Shown piece by piece: positions 22,566-30,042 of a DNA stretch of 34,595 nucleotides. Under the pieces are notes generated by a model, which saw nothing but the letters and a program-made list of their open reading frames with translations, did no database searches and was not told where the DNA came from. Numbering within the stretch: the stretch's first letter is position 1; every line of letters starts with the position of its first letter. This stretch comes from Anaerolineales bacterium. GTDB lineage: Bacteria; Chloroflexota; Anaerolineae; Anaerolineales; UBA6668. Position numbers and translations under genes: made by a program. The stretch lies in assembly GCA_020630175.1 (NCBI GenBank), contig JAHDBW010000020.1, positions 1 to 34,595 on the forward strand. Reading direction: 5' to 3'.

Positions 22566-23867
22566 CTACGGCTGTAGCGTAAAGGCCTCCGTCACGATAA
22601 TGCCACCAACATCAACTGTTGCGGTAAAGGTGCCAAAGCCGAGTTTGCTAAGACGCACGTCAAAGGCGGCATAGCCCGCATCTACTTCGGTTTCACCGGT
22701 GAAAACAGATTGCCCATCACGCGTAATGCGCAAGACGCCCAAGGTGCCATTCGGAACAAACTGCTGTAGCTCGCCCAAAATTGGCCCAGCCTCTACTAGC
22801 AAGTTGTCTGAAGGTCCTAGTTCGAACTGCGTTGGGAAGCTGGTGACTTGGGGCGTAAATTCAAAATTTAGTGGCGTGCTGCTCTCGTGATATACGGTGG
22901 CTTGTATAGAAACAATCTGCGGAACGCTGGGCGCTTGCAGTACGGCTTGGGCAACCCCACTTACGGTAAAGGCATTGATCCGGCGTTCGCTGCCGGTGGC
23001 AGATTCTGAAACAGTAAAGACAACCGAAGTGCCATCTGGCGCGACGTTCCCGTTTTTATCTTGCAAGATAGACGTACTAAGCGTAACAAGCTGGCGTCCG
23101 TCTGCGGGTAAGGTTGGTGGAACCGCACTGACGCTGAAATTGGTTGGCCAGCCGGCAATTTCTAGCAGGTCGGCTTCAGGGCCAAAACTGCCTTGCGATT
23201 CTACGGTGATGGTTGTTTTACCGGCAACGGTGCCGCTAAAAATACGCTGCCACGCGATAATGTTATCTGACGGGACTTGGAACGCATCTAGCTGACCATC
23301 TGGGTGGCGCACCCGCATGTTGATGATGGTGCCATCATTGACCGGGTTCAGATATTGATCATAGGCCAAGACGGCGGCGATGCTCCAATGGTTGGCATCG
23401 GCGATGATGGTGTCTGATCCCACTAGCGGCACGATAGGCTCGACCGGTGCATCTGCTGTGATATTGAGCGTGTGTTTGCCACGATGAACATCGCTAATTG
23501 CGGTGAGTGTTGTAAAGCCACTGCGGATTGTGTCACTGGCCGGAATGATGAGCTCTGCTTGCCCGCCTTCAAGTTGCGTTTGATAAGACCGCACGCCATA
23601 AGAATGCGTCATGAGGACGGTGACTTGGGTGTCATCTGGAATGCTAACTGGTCCAAGCGTTACCGTGAGCGGCGTGCCTGCTAACAATTCAGTTGGCGCT
23701 TCAATTGGAATCAATTGCGGGGCGACAGCCGTTATTGGCGTCTGGCTTGTTTCAGACTGAAAGACGCTGCAAGCACCCAAAAGTATGCTAATCAGCACAG
23801 TGCAGGCAAATCGCAATCTGGTGTTAGCGCGCTGGCGCTGGGCGTGGCGTGTTACCGGACTAACCAT
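22566..23867 (-). CDS. Ig-like domain lipoprotein of the GT-C/glycosidase operon
   Basis: 433 residues. A basic N-terminus and lipobox L-L-G-A-C (Cys33) mark a lipoprotein. The remainder reads as four or five beta-sandwich domains. One has invasin/bacterial Ig-like features (TLPADGRQLVTLSTSILQDKNGNVAPDGTSVVFTV), and an earlier one has LAYDQYLNPVNDGTIINMRV. It probably works as an extracellular adhesion or scaffold protein. Its ATG overlaps the stop of the GT-C-like gene by eight bases, and its TAG lies about 11 bases before the glycosidase ATG, so the three genes are coupled. No catalytic residues were found. Confidence 0.82.
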   Translation of the reverse strand: MVSPVTRHAQRQRANTRLRFACTVLISILLGACSVFQSETSQTPITAVAPQLIPIEAPTELLAGTPLTVTLGPVSIPDDTQVTVLMTHSYGVRSYQTQLEGGQAELIIPASDTIRSGFTTLTAISDVHRGKHTLNITADAPVEPIVPLVGSDTIIADANHWSIAAVLAYDQYLNPVNDGTIINMRVRHPDGQLDAFQVPSDNIIAWQRIFSGTVAGKTTITVESQGSFGPEADLLEIAGWPTNFSVSAVPPTLPADGRQLVTLSTSILQDKNGNVAPDGTSVVFTVSESATGSERRINAFTVSGVAQAVLQAPSVPQIVSIQATVYHESSTPLNFEFTPQVTSFPTQFELGPSDNLLVEAGPILGELQQFVPNGTLGVLRITRDGQSVFTGETEVDAGYAAFDVRLSKLGFGTFTATVDVGGIIVTEAFTLQP

Positions 23868-26800
23868 CTTCTGGGGTAAAGGTGTAGACCGTTACGCCTA
23901 GCTCTGCAAAGCCACTGCCAGCAGGGGCTGGAATACGGCGTAAGGTGCGGCCATCTTGCGCGGCATTGACCGGCGTTTGCGGGCGTAAGCTGTTCGTAAA
24001 CATCCCGCCTTCTGCTAGAACAATTTCAACATCATCTAGACTGGTCAGCGGGATTTCAAACTTGTGCGTGTATTGTGGGCGGACGGCTTGTTCAATGTAC
24101 ACATCCCCCACCCAAACAACGTTGCCAGCGCCATCATAATAACTAATGAGCAAGCGCGGAATGGTCGCCAGAACAGTGCCTGAATTGACCAATTCACCGC
24201 GTAAAAAGAAGTCTTGGCCGTTGGTTGTAATTTGTAGACTTTGGACGCTAAGGCCACGATATAAGTCTTGCGTGGTGACAACTGCTTTGCCATACACTTC
24301 AAACGCATCGATTTCAGCTGGCACAATATTGGGGTTAGAAAACGCCAATGGGTCAAATGAAAAGTCAGTCTCGCTGAGATTTGTGCCAGCAACGCCTTCA
24401 AAATCAACCCGGAAGGGCGTGACTTCTTTTGGCAAGATCTTATGAACGATGGCGTCTTGGGCGTTATAGGTCGATAGTTCTTTTTCAAACTGATCAAAGA
24501 TCGTGGCGGTGACGGTAAGGTCAGCTGGATCAGAGTCTACGTTGATAATTTCACCCACCAAGCTGTAACGTCCATCAACAAGCACAAGCTTTGCTGAAAG
24601 AAACTCTAGCTCTGGCCGGTCTGGAATGCTTGGGAATTCTTGTGCGCCGGGGCCAGGATTCGCGATTGCTTGTTGCCCCCAATCCACGGATGGTTGCCGG
24701 AAGAACGTGTCTGGCGGAATGTCTAGCGCGGCCTGATCAGGTTCAAGATACCAGTTGCCATCTTCACGGAGGTGCATGCGGTGCGTTTGAGTTGTATTGT
24801 AAGAATCAAGCGTCGTCACCCATTGGGTATGTGCGGCTAACTCTACAAAATTCTCTTCTGCATACAAGACTGTTACATCAATTCGGTCCAGCTTGGCATA
24901 AGAGGCCAGTAAGCCACCAGTGTCAGAAAGTTGCCCAATGTACTCATCAAATGAAAGCTCGAGCGCCGGATCTAACTGTTCGTATGCGTCTTCAAAGCGC
25001 CGGAAATCTAAGTGGTCATAATAGCGAATGATTTCAGCTTCGGGCGTGCTAAATTCACGTTGTAAATAGCGCTGGGTGCCAAAGAAAGACGCAATCCCCA
25101 CAATTGAAAGGAATCCAATACGTAAGGCTCTGGCATTGAAGGCGACTTCCTTGAAGTCAATCTCATTGCTTTCATGTACGGGTGGGGCGTCTGAGGCGTG
25201 CCAATGCTGGGTGTTACGGGCTTTCCAAATCCCGTTGACCAACATAGTGATAACGCCCGCAATCAGGGCTGTCATGGGTAAGATGCCCCACATCAGGCGC
25301 TGCCAATACGGAATCTCTTTACGCGGTAACACGTCTGGCAGGGGCGCGATGTCGGCACGCTCCCAAACCATAATGCCATTTTCTAAGCGTCCAAGCCGGT
25401 GCCAGCCTGAAAAATATAGGATCGGATCGTAAAACTCATCGTTAGAGAATACGTATTTCAGGTTGTACTTATCCGGCACAGTTAGGAACTGTTGCAGTGA
25501 CCCAATCCCCGGAATTCCCCGGAATTTAGACCCTTCCAACCGTTCAACTGGGGTTGTCGTGAGTTCCGGCAGCCGCCGCGCAGAGTGATAGTTACCATCC
25601 ACTGAGGTGGCTTCGGTTTGGGTGGCTAACCACGCAATCTGATCACCAAATCCCAACGTGAGATAGCGCCAGCGCCAATGTTGGTCTTTATTCAAGAAAC
25701 GCACAATCGGCTGCATATCAATTGGCGCAGGTTGGAATGTGCGATACGTGCTGAGCGTGGCCACAAAGATGGAACTCAGGATCATGCCGATTAGGAAGGT
25801 CACCTGCACAGCAACCCACGGGGCGACGCCGAGATTTTTGATCATGAAGCGGCGTAAGTTGCCTTCGCGTACGCTCCGGGCCATTTCGCCGAGCATGGGC
25901 AGGCTAAGCACTGCTGTCCAAAATGTGAAACGATCTAGCGTGAGAATGTCAAACGCACCGCGCAAAATTAGGCGTGGAATGGGGGTGGTGCCGCCCGTGC
26001 CGAGCAAGAACATAAACGCCATTGAAAGACCCAACGGCCAATTGCGTTTGTTGAGCACCGATTTACGGAAAACGTATGGCAAGCAGATAAGCGTGATGCC
26101 ATATGGAATGATCCAAAAAATAAGGCCAGCGGCTGGGTTTTCGATGAACGAATCGCGCGAGGCATGCGGAATAGAGACCTGTGTGATGGGGTCTGAACTA
26201 CTCCAGGCCCAATATGGGAACACCACCACCAACAATAGAATGACTAGCCCGGTGGCAAAGATGCCAGCGCGTAAGACGGTCGGCCACGCATCTACAATGA
26301 GGTCTTTGATTTTTGCGCGCCAAGCGCCACGCTGCCGCCACTGGGTGGGCACATAGTCTTTCGGATCTTTGAGGTTATCTAGCAGGGCCACCACAATAAC
26401 CGGTCCAATAATGAACACGGCCCCAAACAGGGTTGTGACATGATGTCCCGCCGTAGTTGCAGCAACCATCAGCAAAGCGGCGAGCAGCGTACGCTTTCGG
26501 CCGTATTTACACCAGCGATAGATAAAGGGCAGCGCATTGAGCAAGAAGCCCAGCGAGAAGATCGTTGGCAACTGGCCAAACACATGTACGGTGAGCGTTA
26601 CCCCAGAGGCTAATACGGCAAAAATTGCGGCGTAGCCAGCTGCTTTTTCAGACACCCAAATGCGGCTGGAGCGGTAAGTGCCCAGCACGAAGTTCATAAT
26701 CCCTAACGAGAAAATGATGACAAATGCGGTTTCAATACTAAAAATATAAGACAGTAACGCAGTGGATTGATGGCTACCGGGGGGGTAGCTTGTCATGGTA

Positions 26801-26994
26801 AAGCCGGTATACCAGCGATATTCCCAATGATCAAACCAAGCGCGGGCGTAATGGTCTGCGAAAAATATGTGGACGAAGGCGTCGTACGTGTTGCGGAACG
26901 TAAACACCAACAGACTGCTATGGAAGGCTGGCACAATGGCCAGTGCAATCAGCAACGTGGTATTAACACGTTCTAATGCTGCTCGGATATTCAA
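23860..26994 (-). CDS. GT-C-like polytopic membrane protein (6-pyruvoyl-tetrahydropterin synthase-related type) with C-terminal FxLYD-like domains
   Basis: 1044 residues. The first ~420 contain roughly ten to twelve membrane helices. The first extracytoplasmic loop carries an Asp followed by DAFVHIFFADHYARAWFDHW and later TSYPPGSH, typical of the PTPS-related membrane family and of GT-C glycosyltransferases. A soluble loop, one more helix (about 560-585) and a further helix near 630 follow. Then come an NTF2-like segment (IRYYDHLDFRRFEDAYEQLD) and two beta-sandwich domains of FxLYD type (LVDGRYSLVGEIIN and NGQDFFLRGELVN). It may transfer sugars from a lipid carrier; that role is inferred. The start codon is TTG, with no ATG until residue 68, which would remove the first membrane helix. 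It is the first gene of the operon with the Ig-like lipoprotein and glycosidase. Confidence 0.85.
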   Translation of the reverse strand: MNIRAALERVNTTLLIALAIVPAFHSSLLVFTFRNTYDAFVHIFFADHYARAWFDHWEYRWYTGFTMTSYPPGSHQSTALLSYIFSIETAFVIIFSLGIMNFVLGTYRSSRIWVSEKAAGYAAIFAVLASGVTLTVHVFGQLPTIFSLGFLLNALPFIYRWCKYGRKRTLLAALLMVAATTAGHHVTTLFGAVFIIGPVIVVALLDNLKDPKDYVPTQWRQRGAWRAKIKDLIVDAWPTVLRAGIFATGLVILLLVVVFPYWAWSSSDPITQVSIPHASRDSFIENPAAGLIFWIIPYGITLICLPYVFRKSVLNKRNWPLGLSMAFMFLLGTGGTTPIPRLILRGAFDILTLDRFTFWTAVLSLPMLGEMARSVREGNLRRFMIKNLGVAPWVAVQVTFLIGMILSSIFVATLSTYRTFQPAPIDMQPIVRFLNKDQHWRWRYLTLGFGDQIAWLATQTEATSVDGNYHSARRLPELTTTPVERLEGSKFRGIPGIGSLQQFLTVPDKYNLKYVFSNDEFYDPILYFSGWHRLGRLENGIMVWERADIAPLPDVLPRKEIPYWQRLMWGILPMTALIAGVITMLVNGIWKARNTQHWHASDAPPVHESNEIDFKEVAFNARALRIGFLSIVGIASFFGTQRYLQREFSTPEAEIIRYYDHLDFRRFEDAYEQLDPALELSFDEYIGQLSDTGGLLASYAKLDRIDVTVLYAEENFVELAAHTQWVTTLDSYNTTQTHRMHLREDGNWYLEPDQAALDIPPDTFFRQPSVDWGQQAIANPGPGAQEFPSIPDRPELEFLSAKLVLVDGRYSLVGEIINVDSDPADLTVTATIFDQFEKELSTYNAQDAIVHKILPKEVTPFRVDFEGVAGTNLSETDFSFDPLAFSNPNIVPAEIDAFEVYGKAVVTTQDLYRGLSVQSLQITTNGQDFFLRGELVNSGTVLATIPRLLISYYDGAGNVVWVGDVYIEQAVRPQYTHKFEIPLTSLDDVEIVLAEGGMFTNSLRPQTPVNAAQDGRTLRRIPAPAGSGFAELGVTVYTFTPEDG

Positions 26995-27099
26995 AATTTC
27001 AAGTTACCAACAAATAAATGCGTAATTCAGGTGTAAAACGCAGTACCTACAACAGACAAGGTTGTGTTGGTATTAACGAAAGCAAACCAGAATTTACGG

Positions 27100-27807
27100 C
27101 TAACTTTTCACTCTAGGTGGGAACGTATAGCCTTTCCCCCAATCAGACACAACATAGGTTGGTGATTTGGGATCAATTTCAATTTTTTTGCGCAAGCGAT
27201 AAATATGCGCATGTAGACGATCCTCAAATGCGTCATCTAACGGCCAGACTCGTTGCAATAAGTATTCCGTACTTACCGTGCGTCCGGCGTTTTTGATGAG
27301 AATGTAGAGCAGTTTTGCTTCTGTTGGGGTTAGGGAGAGCTTATCTGTGTTTACAAAGGCCTTGCGGTTAGGTAAATCGACAGCCAGCCGTTCGTCAATT
27401 TCGATAATGGGATCGAACGTATAAGCGTAGCTTTCCATGCGGCCTAACACGCGCTTGATGCGTGCTACCAATTCTGCTTTGCGGAACGGCTTCACAATGT
27501 AGTCTTCGGCGTGTTCTTCTAGCCCTTGCACCACTGTGCTTTCATCATCAACCGAGGTCAGCATCACAATTGGTAGGTCACTAAATTGATGAACCTTTTT
27601 GCAGAATGTAAATCCATCCATGCCGGGCATGTTGAGATCCACGAGGGCTAAGTGTGGCATCCCTTTCTTCTTAATGCGTGTTAGCGCCTCTAGGCCGCCT
27701 TCCGCTTCAATAACTTCGTAGCCAGCATCTTCTAACACGTGCCGAACGCTATGCCGAACTGTGTGTGAGTCGTCTACAACAAGAATCTTGTGCCAATGGT
27801 CATTCAT
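27100..27807 (-). CDS. OmpR/PhoB-type response regulator
   Basis: 235 residues. The receiver domain has the acidic pair Asp12-Asp13, phospho-acceptor Asp57 (LALVDLNMPGMDG), Thr84 (VMLTS) and Lys106 (DYIVKPF). A winged-helix DNA-binding domain follows, with LSLTPTEAKLLYILIKNAGRTVSTEYLLQRVW and the recognition helix region DRLHAHIYRLRKKIE. All phosphorylation residues are intact. No histidine kinase lies on the same strand beside it. The nearest is the hybrid kinase at 30043-33018, which carries its own HPt and could be the phosphodonor. The promoter TTGAGT-N18-TATACT lies upstream. Confidence 0.96.
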   Translation of the reverse strand: MNDHWHKILVVDDSHTVRHSVRHVLEDAGYEVIEAEGGLEALTRIKKKGMPHLALVDLNMPGMDGFTFCKKVHQFSDLPIVMLTSVDDESTVVQGLEEHAEDYIVKPFRKAELVARIKRVLGRMESYAYTFDPIIEIDERLAVDLPNRKAFVNTDKLSLTPTEAKLLYILIKNAGRTVSTEYLLQRVWPLDDAFEDRLHAHIYRLRKKIEIDPKSPTYVVSDWGKGYTFPPRVKS

Positions 27808-27836
27808 AGATGAAGGTCAAATAAATAGTGGTTAGC

Positions 27837-27851
27837 GATGTGCAACACATC
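27837..27851. promoter_or_regulatory. Inverted repeat in the response regulator leader
   Basis: GATGTG (27837-27842), CAA, then CACATC (27846-27851) form a 15-base dyad between the promoter and the ATG of the response regulator. It may be an autoregulatory operator or a small leader hairpin. Confidence 0.35.
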
Positions 27852-27870
27852 ACGATAAGCGTACAACCAA

Positions 27871-27900
27871 AGTATACAACTTCTATATGGTTGGACTCAA
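27871..27900 (-). promoter_or_regulatory. Promoter of the response regulator gene
   Basis: On the minus strand, TTGAGT (plus 27895-27900), an 18-base spacer and TATACT (plus 27871-27876). The start would be near 27865, giving a leader of about 58 nt. Confidence 0.6.
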
Positions 27901-28151
27901 TTAGAAATTAAGGTGAGTTGCAAGTAATGCACCCATTAATTAGATGGAATTCTGGCGTATAAAACGGCGGGTTTCTAGTGCAAATGCTTTATTTATGCCT
28001 AAAGGTATGTCTAGGCGCACGGTTTGGATTCCAAAGGTTTAGAAATTCAAACCTGAGATTGTTCTGAATCGTCAGATATATCGTCAGAAACGTTCGCTAA
28101 TCTTAAGTCAGAAATGAGGCAAAACGGGTTTTCAATTTAGAGGTAGACGAT
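27901..28151. other. Rest of the divergent spacer between response regulator and STAS gene
   Basis: Apart from the response regulator promoter and leader dyad described separately, this stretch holds a direct repeat ATCGTCAGA at 28068-28076 and 28080-28088. A related TCAGAAA follows, and AGAGGT lies before the STAS-like ATG. No convincing plus-strand promoter or RNA gene was found. Confidence 0.4.
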
Positions 28152-28469
28152 ATGGCAATCAAAATTCAACACGACACACATGAAATTACAGTGCTGCTAA
28201 CAGGCACCATTGGGCAACCAGAAGTAAAAAAAGTAGGTAGATTGGTTGAGCAATACTGCAATAACGGATTTGATCGGCTGGTAATCGATCTTTCTCAAGC
28301 AGACAGCATTGATCGCGAGCATGTTTCATATTTGATGAACGTGCCCCGACTTTATAACACTGAAACTGGGTCAATCCATTTGGTTTGGCTTGCACGTGCA
28401 AAAACCACGCGTAAGTCACACTTTTTTATTCGGCCAGAATTTTCAGCAGGGCAAACTGCTGCTGTCTAG
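28152..28469 (+). CDS. STAS-like (anti-sigma factor antagonist-like) protein lacking the phosphoserine
   Basis: 105 residues. The order of predicted strands and helices (ITVLLTGTIG, a helix with VKKVGRLVEQYC, then FDRLVIDLSQADSIDREHVSYLMNV and IHLVWLA) follows the STAS domain. In phospho-regulated anti-sigma antagonists the helix after the second strand begins D-S-S-G, with the phosphorylated Ser. Here the corresponding stretch is IDREHV, so kinase control is not possible at the usual site. It may act as a constitutive or differently regulated binding protein. The ATG has AGAGGT upstream. It faces away from the response regulator and precedes the FIST gene by 326 bases. The fold call is moderate. 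Confidence 0.65.
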   Translation: MAIKIQHDTHEITVLLTGTIGQPEVKKVGRLVEQYCNNGFDRLVIDLSQADSIDREHVSYLMNVPRLYNTETGSIHLVWLARAKTTRKSHFFIRPEFSAGQTAAV

Positions 28470-28490
28470 AACTAACCTGAATTGAAAACA

Positions 28491-28563
28491 ACGTAACGGT
28501 AAGTATTGGAATCAAACGTACAGGTAAGTATTGGGCTAAGACGTAACGGTAGCGCTGAATTGG
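28491..28563. repeat. Three direct repeats with exact 25-base period
   Basis: Units begin at 28491, 28516 and 28541. The first reads ACGTAACGGTAAGTATTGG, the second has ACGTACAGG in place of ACGTAACGG, and the third diverges after ACGTAACGGTA. A fourth weaker copy (CGTATCGGTAA, 28575-28585) is out of phase. The even spacing suggests binding of a protein array or a decaying tandem duplication. Confidence 0.65.
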
Positions 28564-28695
28564 TATAAGGCGCGCGTATCGGTAATTTTATTGGTAGAAG
28601 TAAGTGCAACTGCGCTGCGAAAGCGGCGTGTATAGCTGCGCTTGCTTTAGATTAACGTGGTTGTTCCTGTTTTACAACCATAAAACTATATAAAT

Positions 28696-28717
28696 TTGTA
28701 TCGCATTTCCGATACAA
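28696..28717. promoter_or_regulatory. Perfect inverted repeat upstream of the FIST gene
   Basis: TTGTATCG (28696-28703), six bases, CGATACAA (28710-28717). Perfect 8-base arms of this spacing are typical of a dimeric regulator site. It is 79 bases before the FIST ATG, in the expected promoter region. Confidence 0.55.
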
Positions 28718-28795
28718 TCAAAATCGAGTTATGTGTAAGACACTGGCTCTATCGTTAGAATAATTTAGTCTTATTCTTGCCAAAAAGGGGATCCC

Positions 28796-29974
28796 ATGAA
28801 CATCTCAACGACCTATTCAATGCAGCAAGATAGTGCAAGCGCTGTTAAGGACGCGCTAGCACAGTTAGAAAACTCACCATCATTATTGGTGGTTTACGCA
28901 TCTGTTGGGCATAACATCAATGTTGTGTACGAAACACTTAGCGCCGAAAAACCCGGCGTTGCAATCCACGGTGGCACATCATGTTTAGGCGCGATGACTC
29001 AAGCGGGCTTTCATGCGGCTGATGGTGTGGGGCTAGCGTTGATGTCTTTTGAAGATGAAGCTGGCAATTACGGCGTTGGGACCGCAGAAATTGGTGCTGA
29101 TCCGGTTGCTGCTGGCGTTGCTGCTATTCAAAACGCAATTGCCGCTTCTGGCCGCTTTGGTGAACCGCCAACCCTCGTTTGGATTACCGGCGTACCGGGA
29201 TCAGAAGAGGCGGTGCAACAAGGCATTCAAAGCGTAATCGGCAGCCAAGTGCCAATTGCAGGCGGCAGTTCTGCCGATAATGCCGTGGCGGGCGAGTGGA
29301 TGCAGTTTACTAATCAAGGTGTCACTGCAAACAACTTGGTGGTGACGGCAATGTATCCTTCAACAAAGATTAGCTTTGCCTTCCATAGCGGGTATTGGCC
29401 AACCGAAACTGTCGGGAAGGTCACGAAAGCCAATGGGCGTACACTGGCAGAAATTGATGGGCGCCCGGCCGCAGATGTTTACAACGAGTGGACAAATGGT
29501 CAAATTGAAGACCATGTGCGGGGTGGCAATGTATTGGCGGATTCAACCATGTTCCCACTGGGGCGTAAGGTTGGTGAATACGCTGGCTTTGCAAATTATC
29601 AGCTTATCCACCCAGCGGGCGTTGATGAAGCGGGCGCACTCAACACATTTGCAGATGTTGAAGAAGGCACAGAACTGATCCTAATGAACGGCTCTGAAAC
29701 AAGCTTGATTAGCCGCGCCGGACGTGTTGCCCAAACTGCGCTGAATGCTGGCCATTTAGATCCCGAAGATATTAGCGGTGCACTTGTAATTTATTGCGCT
29801 GGCTGTATGTTAGCCGTGCAAGACAAAATGGATGCTGTTGCGTCTGAAATCAAAACGGCACTGGGCGCAAAACCCTTCTTAGGAACATTTACATTTGGGG
29901 AACAAGGCTGCTTCATTGGTGGCGACAATTACCACGGCAATTTGATGATTTCAGTTGTGATTTTTGGCAAGTAA
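28796..29974 (+). CDS. FIST-domain sensory protein
   Basis: 392 residues, soluble. The N-terminal FIST domain has LLVVYASVGHNINVVYETL, the Gly-rich GVAIHGGTSCLGAMTQAGF, GVGLALMSFEDEAGNYGVG and VPIAGGSSADN. The C-terminal FIST_C part has GYAGFANYQL-type sequence (EYAGFANYQLIHPAG), ELILMNGSETSLISRAGRVA, ALVIYCAGCM and FLGTFTFGEQGCFIGGDNYHGNLM. FIST domains are proposed small-ligand sensors, perhaps for amino acids, in signal transduction. Here the domain is a separate protein immediately before a hybrid histidine kinase (68-base gap, same strand). In other bacteria FIST proteins pair with such kinases, so a sensor-kinase pair is likely. The ATG follows AAAGGGG. Confidence 0.93.
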   Translation: MNISTTYSMQQDSASAVKDALAQLENSPSLLVVYASVGHNINVVYETLSAEKPGVAIHGGTSCLGAMTQAGFHAADGVGLALMSFEDEAGNYGVGTAEIGADPVAAGVAAIQNAIAASGRFGEPPTLVWITGVPGSEEAVQQGIQSVIGSQVPIAGGSSADNAVAGEWMQFTNQGVTANNLVVTAMYPSTKISFAFHSGYWPTETVGKVTKANGRTLAEIDGRPAADVYNEWTNGQIEDHVRGGNVLADSTMFPLGRKVGEYAGFANYQLIHPAGVDEAGALNTFADVEEGTELILMNGSETSLISRAGRVAQTALNAGHLDPEDISGALVIYCAGCMLAVQDKMDAVASEIKTALGAKPFLGTFTFGEQGCFIGGDNYHGNLMISVVIFGK

Positions 29975-30042
29975 ACGGTACACTGATAAACGACTAGTAT
30001 TGAAAATTATGCTGGTGCCAGTCAACTGAAAACACTATCCTT

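Larger units (their letters stand above)
28470..28795. other. Regulatory spacer upstream of the FIST gene
   Basis: 326 bases without a gene. It contains the 25-base-period direct repeats (28491-28563) and an inverted repeat (28696-28717), both described separately. A strong ribosome-binding site AAAGGGG lies before the FIST ATG. No good -35/-10 pair stands out; TTGTAT (28696-28701) with CAAAAT (28719-28724) is one weak option overlapping the inverted repeat. Confidence 0.5.

Noticed and set aside
26092-26994. Oligosaccharyltransferase STT3 call for the 1044-residue membrane protein
   Set aside because: No WWDxG-type motif is present. The first-loop pattern fits the PTPS-related membrane family better.
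28491-28585. Short CRISPR array
   Set aside because: The repeated core is at most 19 bases, with about 6 bases between cores, only three units and no cas genes.
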